A DNA stretch of 64,000 bases from Streptomyces sp. TS71-3 (GTDB taxonomy: Bacteria; Actinomycetota; Actinomycetes; Streptomycetales; Streptomycetaceae). The notes beneath the pieces are model-generated. The model saw only the letters and a program-made list of their open reading frames with translations, did no database searches and had not been told where the DNA came from. Of the stretch, positions 9,049-18,200 are shown one piece after another. The translations under genes were made by a program, and so were the position numbers. Numbering within the stretch: the first letter of the stretch is position 1; the number at the start of each line of letters is the position of its first letter. Where the stretch lies: the NCBI RefSeq assembly GCF_018327685.1, contig NZ_BNEL01000003.1, positions 3,596,001 to 3,660,000 of the forward strand, written 5' to 3'.

Positions 9049-9405
9049 GTGGCCGATCAGCGCAGGGAAGGCACCGACCGCCGGACGGACGGCGGACGGC
9101 CCAAGAAGCCGGCGCCGATCCCCCGCGACCTGCCCGACCAGCAGTTCCACGGCCGGGAGGACCCATGGGACCTGCGCCGCGACCGGCAGCAGGACGAGGG
9201 GCGGCCCGGCGACACGGATGAGACGAACGAGGCAGTCGAGGCAGACGAGGCGGGCGAAGCGGGTACCGGCGGCGAGGCGGAGGAGCCGGACGAGCCGGAC
9301 GAGGACCTGCCCGACACCGACGAGTCCGGCACCGGCAAGCGGGGCGCGCCCCACTCCGGTGCCGTGCACCCCGAGCATCCGGTGCCGGACGAGCCACCCG
9401 GCTGA
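9049..9405 (+). CDS. Small acidic, probably disordered hypothetical protein
   Basis: 118 residues starting at GTG 9049 behind a strong GAAGGAGG site. The N-terminal half is basic and polar (RPKKPAPIPRDLPDQQFHGREDPWDLRR). The second half is rich in Glu and Asp with EADEAGEAG-type repeats and no hydrophobic core. No family is recognised. The good ribosome site and codon use make it a likely real gene. Convergent with the FUSC gene. Confidence 0.55.
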   Translation: MADQRREGTDRRTDGGRPKKPAPIPRDLPDQQFHGREDPWDLRRDRQQDEGRPGDTDETNEAVEADEAGEAGTGGEAEEPDEPDEDLPDTDESGTGKRGAPHSGAVHPEHPVPDEPPG

Positions 9406-9498
9406 GCCCGCCGGCTCGCCGCGTGCTCCGGCATGCACGTGACGCCCCGCCGACGGCACCCGACGCCGCCCTCTCCGTACCCCTGAGCGTCCGTACCC

Positions 9499-10752
9499 CT
9501 ACGCGCCCCGGATGCCCAGCCACCGCTTGCGCAGCCGGCCGAGGCGCCGGTCCGCCACCCGGCGCATGCGCATCAGGCGCGGATGGCGCTCGTGCAGGAC
9601 CCGGGCACTGCGGTCCAGCTCCTCCATCAACCTGCGCGAGCGGTGCTCCATGTCCAGCTCGTCGAGGATGCGGTTGACCTCGGTGAGCAGCGCGCCGTGC
9701 AGCTGCCACTGCTCGGGATTGCCCTGCACGAGCTCCAGCAGCATCTGCGCGACGGAGTCCCGGCGGGCGGAGGCCGCGGCCAGCTCGGAGCGCAGCCTTG
9801 CCTCGGCGGTCTCCGCGTCCTCGCTGGTGCGGGTGGTCACCAGCACCGCGAAGCTGACGATCGCGTCGGCGATGTGCGCCAGCAGCTCGCGCACCGCGAG
9901 CGACACGTTCGGCTCCAGCAGCCACTGCTCCTCGCGCTCGCGTGCCAGGTCGGTGAGGGTGCGGGCGATGACGCGCAGCACCACGGTGCAGATCTCCAGG
10001 GTGTCGAGGCCGGTGCGCAGCACCACCCGGTGCAGCCGCCCCTCCTTCACCCGGGGGTTGAGACGCAGGCTGTCCTCGGCCTGCCGCAGCGACGCGTCGA
10101 CGTCCGAGATGTCGTGGTCGAGCTGGCGTGCTTCGTCGAGCCGGGCCGCGGCATGCTCGACGGGGGTGTGGGAGCCGAGCTGCTCGCCCAGGTGGAGCAG
10201 CAGCCTGCGCATCCGCCGGGCCAGGTCCAGCAGGGAGTCGCCCGCCGTCTCCACCCAGACCGGCGGCGCGAAGAAGAGGTTGAAGAACAGACCCGTCAGC
10301 GCGCCGATCAGAGTCTCCAGCACCCGGTCCCAGGCGTTGGAGGCCACCTGGGTCACGCCCAGGACGAGCATGGCGCTGATCGCCACCTCGACCTCGAACT
10401 CCCCGGCCCGCACGTAGCGCCCGATGGCCAGCGACGCGATGATGATGAGGGCGAGGCTCCACCAGGTGAGGCCGATCAGCGAGCTGAACCCGATGGCGAT
10501 GACCACGCCCGCCACCACCGAGTTCACCCGCCGCACCCCGGTCTTCAGGGTCGCGTACAGCGTGACCTGGACGACCAGCAGTGCCGTGAGCGGTGCGGTC
10601 AGCGGGGCCGGCTGGTTGCTGAACTGCTTGGCGATGACGTACGCGATGGTCGCCGCCACCGTCGACCGCACGGCCTGGGCCACCGCGGGATTCCGGAGGG
10701 GTTTCTTCACCCACCTCCACACGGGGGCGAGGCGGTCCGTTACCACGCGCAT
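9499..10752 (-). CDS. FUSC/aromatic acid exporter family membrane protein
   Basis: 417-residue protein of the FUSC/ArAE type. The N-terminal 170 residues hold about six membrane spans with the family pattern (AVAQAVRSTVAATIAYVIAKQF, LTALLVVQVTLYATLKTGVRRV, and the polar-poor run near 95-160). The C-terminal half (about 180-417) is a charged, mostly helical cytoplasmic domain with Leu/Arg/Glu heptads. Members export aromatic acids or other organic anions, but the substrate here is unknown. ATG 10752 is preceded by AGGGAAGTGACC. Divergent from the Mrp-like operon. Confidence 0.8.
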   Translation of the reverse strand: MRVVTDRLAPVWRWVKKPLRNPAVAQAVRSTVAATIAYVIAKQFSNQPAPLTAPLTALLVVQVTLYATLKTGVRRVNSVVAGVVIAIGFSSLIGLTWWSLALIIIASLAIGRYVRAGEFEVEVAISAMLVLGVTQVASNAWDRVLETLIGALTGLFFNLFFAPPVWVETAGDSLLDLARRMRRLLLHLGEQLGSHTPVEHAAARLDEARQLDHDISDVDASLRQAEDSLRLNPRVKEGRLHRVVLRTGLDTLEICTVVLRVIARTLTDLAREREEQWLLEPNVSLAVRELLAHIADAIVSFAVLVTTRTSEDAETAEARLRSELAAASARRDSVAQMLLELVQGNPEQWQLHGALLTEVNRILDELDMEHRSRRLMEELDRSARVLHERHPRLMRMRRVADRRLGRLRKRWLGIRGA

Positions 10753-11107
10753 CTTTGGTCACTTCCCTTTCGCCCTGGTCGGGACACCTGTGCGCCGTCG
10801 TGGGGACGTGACGGGCGGTCAGCGCGAGGTGGTACGGCTGCTCCTGCCGGGCGCGGGGGCATGCGAGGCGGCGCAGGGGGAACGGGAGGGGTTGGGCCGC
10901 GGACCCGGGCGTCCACCGCACCATTCTGAGGTGCGCGGGGATGCCCGCCCTACGCGGCACACCGCCGGTGCCGGCGCCCGCGCGTCTCGCGCGGGCCGGA
11001 CATCCGCGGTGCTTGGATGACGAGGTTGACGCGACGAGGAGCACGGCCCGAGGGGGACGGTGCCGCCGTCCCGGCGGCCCGGCCACCAGGGCCGGCGGAG
11101 GTGACGC
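10753..11107. other. Divergent promoter region, FUSC / Mrp-like operon
   Basis: 355 bases with no supported gene. Both flanking transcription units start here. A CCATTCTG element near 10920 resembles the direct repeats at 25110-25140. No sigma-factor consensus is clear. Confidence 0.4.
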
Positions 11108-11293
11108 ATGGCACGAGGACCCGTATGGGCCGCGGCCGTCGCCGAGACGGCGGCGTGGACGGCCGCCCTGCTGGTGCTCTGGCTGCTGCTGATCTCCACC
11201 GTCGACCGGTGGGAGCTCGTCGTCGGATCGGCGGCCGCGCTGCTCTCGGGCGAAGCGGCCCGCCGCGCCCGCCGGGCGGTGAGCCGCCGGTGA
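11108..11293 (+). CDS. Short MrpE-like membrane protein (first gene of Mrp-like operon)
   Basis: 61 residues with two hydrophobic spans (AAWTAALLVLWLLLIS and ELVVGSAAALLSG) and a basic tail. The pattern resembles the N-terminal third of MrpE/MnhE, the small accessory subunit of multisubunit Na+/H+ antiporters; full MrpE is about 160 residues, so this is a truncated or minimal form. ATG 11108 follows GGCGGAGGTGACGC. Its stop overlaps the next start (GTGA at 11290), which indicates translational coupling. The assignment rests mainly on position. Confidence 0.6.
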   Translation: MARGPVWAAAVAETAAWTAALLVLWLLLISTVDRWELVVGSAAALLSGEAARRARRAVSRR

Positions 11294-11763
11294 ACGGCTG
11301 GCTGCTGGCCGCCGCGATCCTGCTCGCCGGGGGTGGGGGCGTGGCCGTCACGTGCGTCGCGACCGGCCCGCTGCGCCGCAGGCTCATCGCCCAGAACCTC
11401 TCCACCTCGCTGGTGTGCGTGGCCCTCCTGCTGCTGGCCCAGGGCTACGGGCGCTCCGCCTACGTCGACGCGGGCCTCGAACTCGCGATCCTCGGTCCCG
11501 TGGGCACCCTCGTCTTCGCCCGGCTGCTCGCCGACGAACTGCGGCACAGGGGCCCGCGCGCGCCCCGCCTCACCGCGGCCACGGCCGCCGGCACGGCCGT
11601 CGCGGTGATCGCGCTCGCGGTGGCCGCCGGGGGAGGCCGGGCCACCGTGAAACTGCTGCTGATCGGGGGACTGCTGATCGCCGGCAACGTGGTCGCCTCG
11701 CGCGCCCTGGCCGGCGGCCTCCAGGAAGGGGCTCGCCCGGAATCGGGAAGGGGCACGCCGTGA
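11290..11763 (+). CDS. MrpF-MrpG-like fusion, Na+/H+ antiporter accessory subunit
   Basis: 157 residues. Positions 1-85 match MrpF: a first span, GPLRRRLIAQNLSTSLVCV in the usual GPxxxDR region, and YVDAGLELAILGPVGTLVFARLL. Positions 95-145 resemble the second half of MrpG (AATAAGTAVAVIALAV, then VKLLLIGGLLIAGNVVASRALAGG). In classical operons these are separate genes, so this looks like a fusion with the MrpG N-terminus lost. It starts at GTG 11290, overlapping the previous stop, and ends overlapping GTG 11760. Confidence 0.65.
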   Translation: MNGWLLAAAILLAGGGGVAVTCVATGPLRRRLIAQNLSTSLVCVALLLLAQGYGRSAYVDAGLELAILGPVGTLVFARLLADELRHRGPRAPRLTAATAAGTAVAVIALAVAAGGGRATVKLLLIGGLLIAGNVVASRALAGGLQEGARPESGRGTP

Positions 11764-12128
11764 ACGACGCACTCGTCGTCATCTCCCTCTTGCTGGTCGC
11801 CGCGTCGGGCACCGCGGCGGTGGCCGTCCGCGACCCGGAACGCCAGGCCATGGTGCTGGCCGTGCTGGGCCTGACCCTCGCCGTGCTGTTCACGGTCCTG
11901 CAGGCTCCCGACGTCGCGCTGTCCCAGCTGGCCGTCGGCTCCGTGCTCACGCCGCTGCTGATCCTGCTGTCCGTCCGCAAGGTGCGGCGCAGGCCCGGCG
12001 AGCCCCGGCCGGGCCCGGAGCGGGGCTCCTCCCGAGGGCCCGACTCCTGCGGAGACCCGGGGCGCCGCGGTACCGGCGGGCGGGGCTCAGGCCGGCCGGG
12101 CGGGCGGTCCGAGGGGGCGGGCGGATGA
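11760..12128 (+). CDS. DUF4040/MbhD-like antiporter subunit (MrpA C-terminal or MrpB N-terminal type)
   Basis: 122 residues. The first 75 form three hydrophobic segments with the DUF4040 pattern (RDPERQAMVLAVLGLTLAVLF, then APDVALSQLAVGSVLTPLLIL). This domain is found at the C-terminus of large MrpA subunits and as a stand-alone subunit in membrane hydrogenase/antiporter complexes. The last 45 residues are Pro/Gly/Arg-rich and probably disordered. Start GTG 11760 and stop 12126-12128 both overlap their neighbours. Confidence 0.7.
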   Translation: MNDALVVISLLLVAASGTAAVAVRDPERQAMVLAVLGLTLAVLFTVLQAPDVALSQLAVGSVLTPLLILLSVRKVRRRPGEPRPGPERGSSRGPDSCGDPGRRGTGGRGSGRPGGRSEGAGG

Positions 12129-12865
12129 TCCGGCGGCTGCGGATGCTCCTGCTGGCCGTCGGCGGAGCCGGCTTCGCCGCGCTCTTCACCGCGGCCTGCC
12201 TGCGGCTGCCTCACTTCGGCACCGCGCGGCACCCCTACGGCGAGCGCGCGGTGCACGCCTCCCTCGCCCGGCACACCGCCAACGTCATCTCGTCCATCAA
12301 CTTCGACCAGCGGGCCTTCGACACCCTGGGCGAGGAGAGCATCCTCTTCGCCGCCGTGCTCGGCACCATGGTCCTGCTCCGCCAGACCCGCGGCGAACGG
12401 CACGTCAGCCCGGTGCCGGCGACCGTGGCCCGGCCGGTGCGGCGCTACTCCCTCGTCATGCTGCCCGTCGCCGCGCTCGCCGGCCTCTACATCGTCGCCC
12501 ACGGACAGCTCAGCCCCGGCGGCGGCTTCCAGGGCGGCGTGGTGGTGGCGACGGCCCTGCACCTGCTGTACATCGGGGTCGACTACCGGGCGCTGGAGCG
12601 GATCCGCCCGATCGGGGTCTACGCGGTGGGCGACGCGGCCGGCGAGGCCGCCTACCTGCTGATCGGCGTCGCCGGCCTGGCCGGCGGATCCGCCTTCCTC
12701 GCCAACACCCTGCTGCCCTACGGCACCTTCAACACCATCCCCTCCGGGGGCACGGTGCCGCTGCTGAACGCCGCCATCGGCATGGAGGTCGGCTGCGCCG
12801 TCGTGGTGCTGCTCGCCGGCTTCCTCGACCAGGCCGTGGAGATCGTGGAGGAGAGCCGAGACTGA
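12125..12865 (+). CDS. mrpB: MrpB/MnhB-like Na+/H+ antiporter subunit
   Basis: 246 residues. The N-terminal third has one span and a polar stretch (HTANVISSINFDQRAFDTLGEE), where FD.RxxDTLGE is the usual motif before the MnhB domain. The C-terminal MnhB domain has the signature HGQLSPGGGFQGGVV (about 136-150) and a conserved GNAxxG-like late region (LLNAAIGMEVGCAVVVLLAGFLD). MnhB-family subunits sit in the membrane part of Mrp complexes. ATG 12125 overlaps the upstream stop, and the stop overlaps ATG 12865. Confidence 0.85.
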   Translation: MIRRLRMLLLAVGGAGFAALFTAACLRLPHFGTARHPYGERAVHASLARHTANVISSINFDQRAFDTLGEESILFAAVLGTMVLLRQTRGERHVSPVPATVARPVRRYSLVMLPVAALAGLYIVAHGQLSPGGGFQGGVVVATALHLLYIGVDYRALERIRPIGVYAVGDAAGEAAYLLIGVAGLAGGSAFLANTLLPYGTFNTIPSGGTVPLLNAAIGMEVGCAVVVLLAGFLDQAVEIVEESRD

Positions 12866-13212
12866 TGTCCGTACTGCCGTACCTCGTCGCCGGCTGGATG
12901 TTCCTCGCCGGCTGCTACGGGCTGGCCACCAGCAGGCATCTGGTCCATGCCGTCGGATGCCTGGCGGTCTGCCAGTCCTCGACCTACGTCCTGCTGCTCG
13001 CCGTCGGCTACCGCAGCGGCGGCACCGCCGCCGTCTTCTCCGACATCGCCCCGGGCTCCCGGCCGGTGGTCGATCCGGTGGTCCAGGCGCTCACCCTGAC
13101 GGACGTGGTGGTCGGCGCCACCGTCACCGCGCTGCTCCTCGCCCTGGTGATCCAGACCGCCAAGCGGCACGGCACGGTCAATCCGGACGAGCTCTCCGAG
13201 CTGCGCGGATGA
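12865..13212 (+). CDS. mrpC: MrpC/MnhC-like (NuoK-type) antiporter subunit
   Basis: 115-residue three-span NuoK-like subunit. It has an initial hydrophobic span, the segment RHLVHAVGCLAVCQSSTYVLLLAVGY, and VDPVVQALTLTDVVVGATVTALLLALVI. The last corresponds to the DPLxQALVLTAIVI motif of MnhC/NuoK. Length matches MnhC. It overlaps mrpB upstream by one base and mrpD downstream by four. Confidence 0.85.
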   Translation: MSVLPYLVAGWMFLAGCYGLATSRHLVHAVGCLAVCQSSTYVLLLAVGYRSGGTAAVFSDIAPGSRPVVDPVVQALTLTDVVVGATVTALLLALVIQTAKRHGTVNPDELSELRG

Positions 13213-14957
13213 GCCGTCTGCTGCCGCTGCTCGTCGCCGTCCCGCTGTTCGGAGCCGCCCTGCTGGTCGCCGTCGGCCGCCGGCTGCCGCGCACCCTCGC
13301 CGAGGTGCTGGCTCTCGCCGCCTCCGCGGGCACCGCGGGCCTCGCGCTCGCCCTGCTGTTCGCCACGCCCGGGGACTTTCTCGTCTGGGTGGGCGGCTGG
13401 ACGCCCCGGCACGGCGAGAGCGTCGGCATCGTCCTGATCGGGGACCGCGCGGGCGTCGGCCTCGTCGCGCTGGTCTCGCTGCTCGTGGTCGCCGTGCTCG
13501 TCTACTCCTGGCGGTACTTCGAGGAGCCGCCGCGCCGCCACGCGGGCACCTTCCCCGCCCTCGTCCTGCTCTTCCAGGCCGGCATGTGCGGCTTCGCGAT
13601 CACCGGCGACCTCTTCAACGCCTTCGTCTTCTTCGAGCTGATGAGCGTGGTCGCCTACGCGCTGACCGGCTACCGCGTGGAGGACCCCAAGGCGGTGCAG
13701 GGCGCGCTCACGTTCGGCGTCGTCACCTCACTGGGCGCCTACGCCACGCTGATGGGCATCGTGCTGCTGTACGCCCGCACCGGCGAGCTCGGCATGCGGC
13801 AGATCGGCGCCCGGCTGGACCAGCAGGGCGGCCCCGACGCCCTGGTGCTCTCGGCCTTCGTGCTGGTCCTCACCGGCCTGCTGGTGAAGGCCGCGGCGGC
13901 GCCGTTCCACTTCTGGCTGCCCGACGCCCACGCGGTCGCGCCCACCCCCGTGTGCATGCTGCTGTCCGGGGTGATGGTCGAGCTCGGCGTCTACGGGGTG
14001 TGGCGGGTACACGACACCGTCTTCGCCGGCACGGGCGGCATCCCGGCGCCGTCCGTGACCCGGGCCCTGGTCACCCTCGGGGCGCTCTCCGCGGCGGTCG
14101 GGGCGGTGATGTGCTGGCAGCAGCGGCACCTCAAGCGCCTGCTGGCGTTCTCCACCGTCGCGCACACCGGCCTGTTCCTGGTCGGCGTCGGGCTGCTCAC
14201 CCCCGAGGGCAGGGACGGCGTCGCGATCTACCTTCTCGGGCACAGCGGTGTGAAGGCGGCCCTGTTCGCCGCCACCGGGATCCTGCTCGACCGCTACGGC
14301 AGCGTCGACGAGCACGAACTGCACGGCCGCGCGCGGGGACTGCGCTCGGTGGCCTGCCTGTTCGCGGTGGGCGGCCTCGCGCTCGCCGGGCTGCCGCCGT
14401 TCGGCAGCGGCCTCGGCAAGGCGGTCACCGAGGAGGCCGCGGGCGGCCCGCTGACCGTGCTCTTCGTGGTGGTCTCCGCGGCGACCGGGGGAGCGGCGCT
14501 CCGGGTCGCGGCCCGGGTCTTCCTCGGCTGGGGGCCGCGGCCCGCCTCGGACCGGCCGTACGAGACGAGCGGCACCGGCGAGGAACCCGAGACCGGCGCC
14601 CCGCTCGGCCGGGTCCCGCTCACCATGCTGACCGTGCCCGCGGTACTGCTGACCGCCGCGCTGCTGGTCGGAGCCGTGCCGGGGTGCGCGGCCGCCGTCG
14701 GCCGGGCGCTCGGGACGCCGCCCGCGCTGCTCCCGCACTGGTCGGCCGCGGGCGTCGGGCTCGGCCTGACGTCGACCGCGCTCGCCGTCGGCCTTGCGGC
14801 CCTGGCGGTGCGCACCGGGTCGCTGCGCGAGGGGCTCTACTGGACCAGGCCGCTGCGGCGACTGCACTCGGGCCACGTCGGCGACTACGTCGCCTGGCTG
14901 CTCGCGGGCACGGTGCTGCTGGGGGCGCTGGCCCTGCCCGGAGTGCTCTCCGGCTGA
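13209..14957 (+). CDS. mrpD: MrpD/NuoN-like proton-translocating antiporter subunit
   Basis: 582-residue integral membrane protein of the NuoL/M/N-MrpA/D superfamily, with about fourteen spans. Key features are FNAFVFFELMSVVAYALTGY (the conserved TM5 Glu), LLVKAAAAPFHFWLPDAHAVAP (the conserved TM7 Lys and HFWLPDAH signature), and KRLLAFSTVAHTG. It is the only large antiporter-like subunit in the run; no MrpA N-terminal subunit is seen, so the module is smaller than a full Mrp complex. It starts at ATG 13209, overlapping mrpC. The formate dehydrogenase operon follows after 330 bases on the same strand, so a working link is possible but unproven. Confidence 0.85.
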   Translation: MSRLLPLLVAVPLFGAALLVAVGRRLPRTLAEVLALAASAGTAGLALALLFATPGDFLVWVGGWTPRHGESVGIVLIGDRAGVGLVALVSLLVVAVLVYSWRYFEEPPRRHAGTFPALVLLFQAGMCGFAITGDLFNAFVFFELMSVVAYALTGYRVEDPKAVQGALTFGVVTSLGAYATLMGIVLLYARTGELGMRQIGARLDQQGGPDALVLSAFVLVLTGLLVKAAAAPFHFWLPDAHAVAPTPVCMLLSGVMVELGVYGVWRVHDTVFAGTGGIPAPSVTRALVTLGALSAAVGAVMCWQQRHLKRLLAFSTVAHTGLFLVGVGLLTPEGRDGVAIYLLGHSGVKAALFAATGILLDRYGSVDEHELHGRARGLRSVACLFAVGGLALAGLPPFGSGLGKAVTEEAAGGPLTVLFVVVSAATGGAALRVAARVFLGWGPRPASDRPYETSGTGEEPETGAPLGRVPLTMLTVPAVLLTAALLVGAVPGCAAAVGRALGTPPALLPHWSAAGVGLGLTSTALAVGLAALAVRTGSLREGLYWTRPLRRLHSGHVGDYVAWLLAGTVLLGALALPGVLSG

Positions 14958-15287
14958 GGCGCACCGCCGGTGGGCAAGGGTATGCCGTCCGGCCGTCGCC
15001 CGCCCGATCGGCGGCACGCCCCACGCCGAGGACGCCACCGGCCTCCGGCCCGGCACGGCCGCCCGAGGACCGCACCAGCCGCGCGGACCTACGGCGGGAA
15101 CCGCCCGTTTCGGTTACTCCGTTCGTGGTAACCGCGTGACGACAGCGCGGCGGACGGATCAGCACGGCCGGGCCGGATCCGGAATCCGACCGCCGCGCCG
15201 CCACCTCGCCGGCGCCACTGCCGCGGGCCACCCTGGCAAGAGGCACACGGCCACAGTCACAGACAGCCAATGTGCGGGAGGAATGCG
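14958..15287. other. Intergenic region before the formate dehydrogenase operon
   Basis: 330 bases without a gene. It contains the inverted repeat at 15111-15134 (listed separately) and ends with the GGGAGG ribosome site at 15276-15282. Confidence 0.5.
15111..15134. promoter_or_regulatory. Inverted repeat CGGTTAC-N10-GTAACCG, candidate operator for the formate dehydrogenase operon
   Basis: Perfect 7-base arms at 15111-15117 and 15128-15134, in one of the few less GC-rich patches of the intergenic region, about 154 bases before the ATG at 15288. Size and spacing suit a dimeric repressor or activator. No regulator gene is adjacent. Confidence 0.55.
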
Positions 15288-18200
15288 ATGGGCATCCGCG
15301 AACGCGTTCGCGAGTGGCCTCTGTACCGGCAGTTCGCCGACGGGGACCCGCTCGGCAGAGGCAGTGCGGTGATGTCCGCGCACACCCGGAGCCTGCGGCC
15401 CCGCACCGAGAGCGCGGAGCGCGTGGTCAAGTCGGTCTGCCCGTACTGCGCGGTGGGATGCGGCCAGCAGGTGTACGTCGAGGACGGGAAGGTCGTCCAG
15501 ATCGAGGGCGACCCCGACTCGCCGGTCAGCCGGGGCAGGCTCTGCCCCAAGGGCTCGGCCACCCTGGAGCTCACCACCTCCGACGCCCGCCGCCACCAGG
15601 TCCTCTACCGCCGCCCGGGCGGCACCGACTGGGAGCCCCTCGACCTCGAGACGGCGATGGACATGGTCGCCGAGCGCGTGATCGCCACCCGCCGCGACAC
15701 CTGGGAGTGGGAGCAGGACGGCGTGCGCACCGCCCGCACCCTCGGCATCGCCAGCCTCGGCGGGGCGACCCTCGACAACGAGGAGAACTACCTCATCAAG
15801 AAGCTGCTGACCGGCCTCGGCGTGGTCCAGGTGGAGAACCAGGCCCGGGTCTGCCACAGCGCCACCGTCGCCGGCCTCGGCACCTCCTTCGGCCGCGGCG
15901 GCGCCACCACGTTCATGCAGGACCTGCAGAACAGCGACTGCATCGTCATCGAGGGCTCCAACTTCGCGGAGGCCCACCCCGTCGGCTTCCAGTGGGTGAT
16001 GGAGGCCAAGGCGCGCGGCGCCACCATCATCCACGTCGACCCCCGCTTCACCCGCACCAGCGCCCTGGCCGACCTGCACGTGCCGATCCGCGCGGGCACC
16101 GACATCGCCTTCCTCGGCGGGATCATCAACCACGTCCTCACCGAGGAGAAGTACTTCCGCGACTACCTCGTCGCCTACACCAACGCCGCCACCCTGGTCG
16201 GCGAGGACTTCAGGGACACCGATGACCCCGACGGCGGCGTCGGCGTCTTCTCCGGCCTCGACGACGACCGCCGGCACTACGACCCGCGCAGCTGGCAGTA
16301 CGAGGACGCCCAGGTCCAGCAGCCGACGGGCGAGGTCGACGAGCAGCACGAGCAGCAGCTCGACCGGCACCCACGCGAGCAGGAGGACGAGCTGCGCACC
16401 GGCCGGCACGACCTCATCCACGAGGCCGGCGGCGCGGAGACGCACGGCTCCGGCGGCGCCCACGCCGACTCGGCCGCGCCGGGCGACCCCACCCTGCGGC
16501 ACCCGCGCAGCGTCTTCCAGATCCTCAAGCGGCACTACGCCCGCTACACCCCCGAGATGGTCGAGGAGGTGTGCGGCATCCCGCGCGCCACCTTCCGCAA
16601 GGTCTGCGACGCGCTCACCGCCAACTCGGGACCGGAGCGCACCAGCGCCTTCGCCTACGCGGTCGGCTGGACCCAGCACTCGGTGGGCTCCCAGTACATC
16701 CGCGCCGCCAGCGTGCTCCAGCTGCTGCTGGGCAACATCGGGCGCCCCGGCGGCGGAATCCAGGCGCTGCGCGGCCACGCCTCCATCCAGGGCTCCAGCG
16801 ACATCCCCACCCTGTTCAACCTGCTGCCCGGCTACCTTCCGATGCCGCACGCGCACGCCCACGAGAACCTCGACAGGTTCATCGAGGCCAGCCGCACCGA
16901 CAAGGGGTTCTGGGGCAACATGCGGGCCTACTTCGTCAGCCTGCTCAAGGCCTACTACGGGGACGCGGCCACCGGGGACAACGACTACTGCTTCGACCAC
17001 CTGCCGCGCCTGACCGGCTCCCACTCCACGTACGACACCGTCATGGCGCAGCTCGACGGGACCTGCAAGGGCTACTTCCTGATGGGCGAGAACCCGGCCG
17101 TCGGCTCCGCCAACACCCGCCTGCAACGGCTCGGCATGGCCAACCTGGACTGGCTGGTGGTCCGCGACTTCTCCCTGATCGAGTCCGCGACCTGGTGGAA
17201 GGACGGCCCCGAGATCGAGACCGGCGAGCTGCGCACCGAGGACATCAGGACCGAGGTGTTCTTCTTCCCGGCCGCCGCCCACACCGAGAAGTCCGGCTCG
17301 TTCACCAACACCAACCGCTGGCTCCAGTGGCACGAGGCCGCGGTGGAGCCCGAGGGCGACGCCCGCAGCGACCTGTGGTTCATGTACCACCTCGGCCGCC
17401 GCATCAAGGAGGCACTCGCCGCCTCCACCGACCCCATGGACCGTCCCGTCCAGGACCTGACCTGGGACTACCCGGTCGACGGCGATCTCGCGGAACCCGT
17501 CGCCGCGCAGGTGCTCGCCGAGATCAACGGCCACGGCCCGACCGGCGCCCCGCTCTCCGCGTACACCGAGCTGAAGGACGACGGCTCGACGCGGTGCGGC
17601 TGCTGGATCTACTGCGGGGTGTTCGCGGACGGCGTCAACCACGCGGCCCGCCGCAAACCGGGCACGGAACAGGACTGGATGGCCCACGAGTGGGCCTGGG
17701 CGTGGCCCGCCAACCGGCGCATCCTCTACAACCGCGCCTCCGCCGCACCGGACGGCACCCCGTGGAGCGAACGCAAGGCCTTGGTCTGGTGGGACGCCGA
17801 GGCCGGGCGCTGGACCGGTCACGACGTACCGGACTTCGTGCCCGACCGCGCCCCCGGCTTCGTCCCCCCGCAGGACGCGAAGGGCCCGGACGCGCTGCGC
17901 GGCGACGACCCGTTCATCATGCAGGCCGACGGCAAGGGCTGGCTGTACACGCCGGCGGGCCTGGAGGACGGGCCGCTGCCCACCCACTACGAACCGCAGG
18001 ACTCGCCCTTCCCCAACGCCCTCTACCCCCGCCAGTCGCGCAACCCGGTACGGCAGCTGCTGCCTCGCCAGGGCAACCGCTACCACCCGAGCGGCGACGA
18101 GCCCGGAGCGGACGTCTTCCCGTACGTGGTCACCACCCACCGGCTCACCGAGCACTTCACCGCGGGCGGAATGAGCCGCTGGTCGTCCCATCTCTCCGAA

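Noticed and set aside
12957..13208. Longer start for MrpD at 12957
   Set aside because: The upstream frame overlaps MrpC and is Arg/Pro-rich; ATG 13209 gives the conserved hydrophobic N-terminus and the ATGA overlap.
15850..15860. Selenocysteine insertion at the formate dehydrogenase active site
   Set aside because: The codon at residue 189 is TGC (Cys), not TGA, so no SECIS element is needed.
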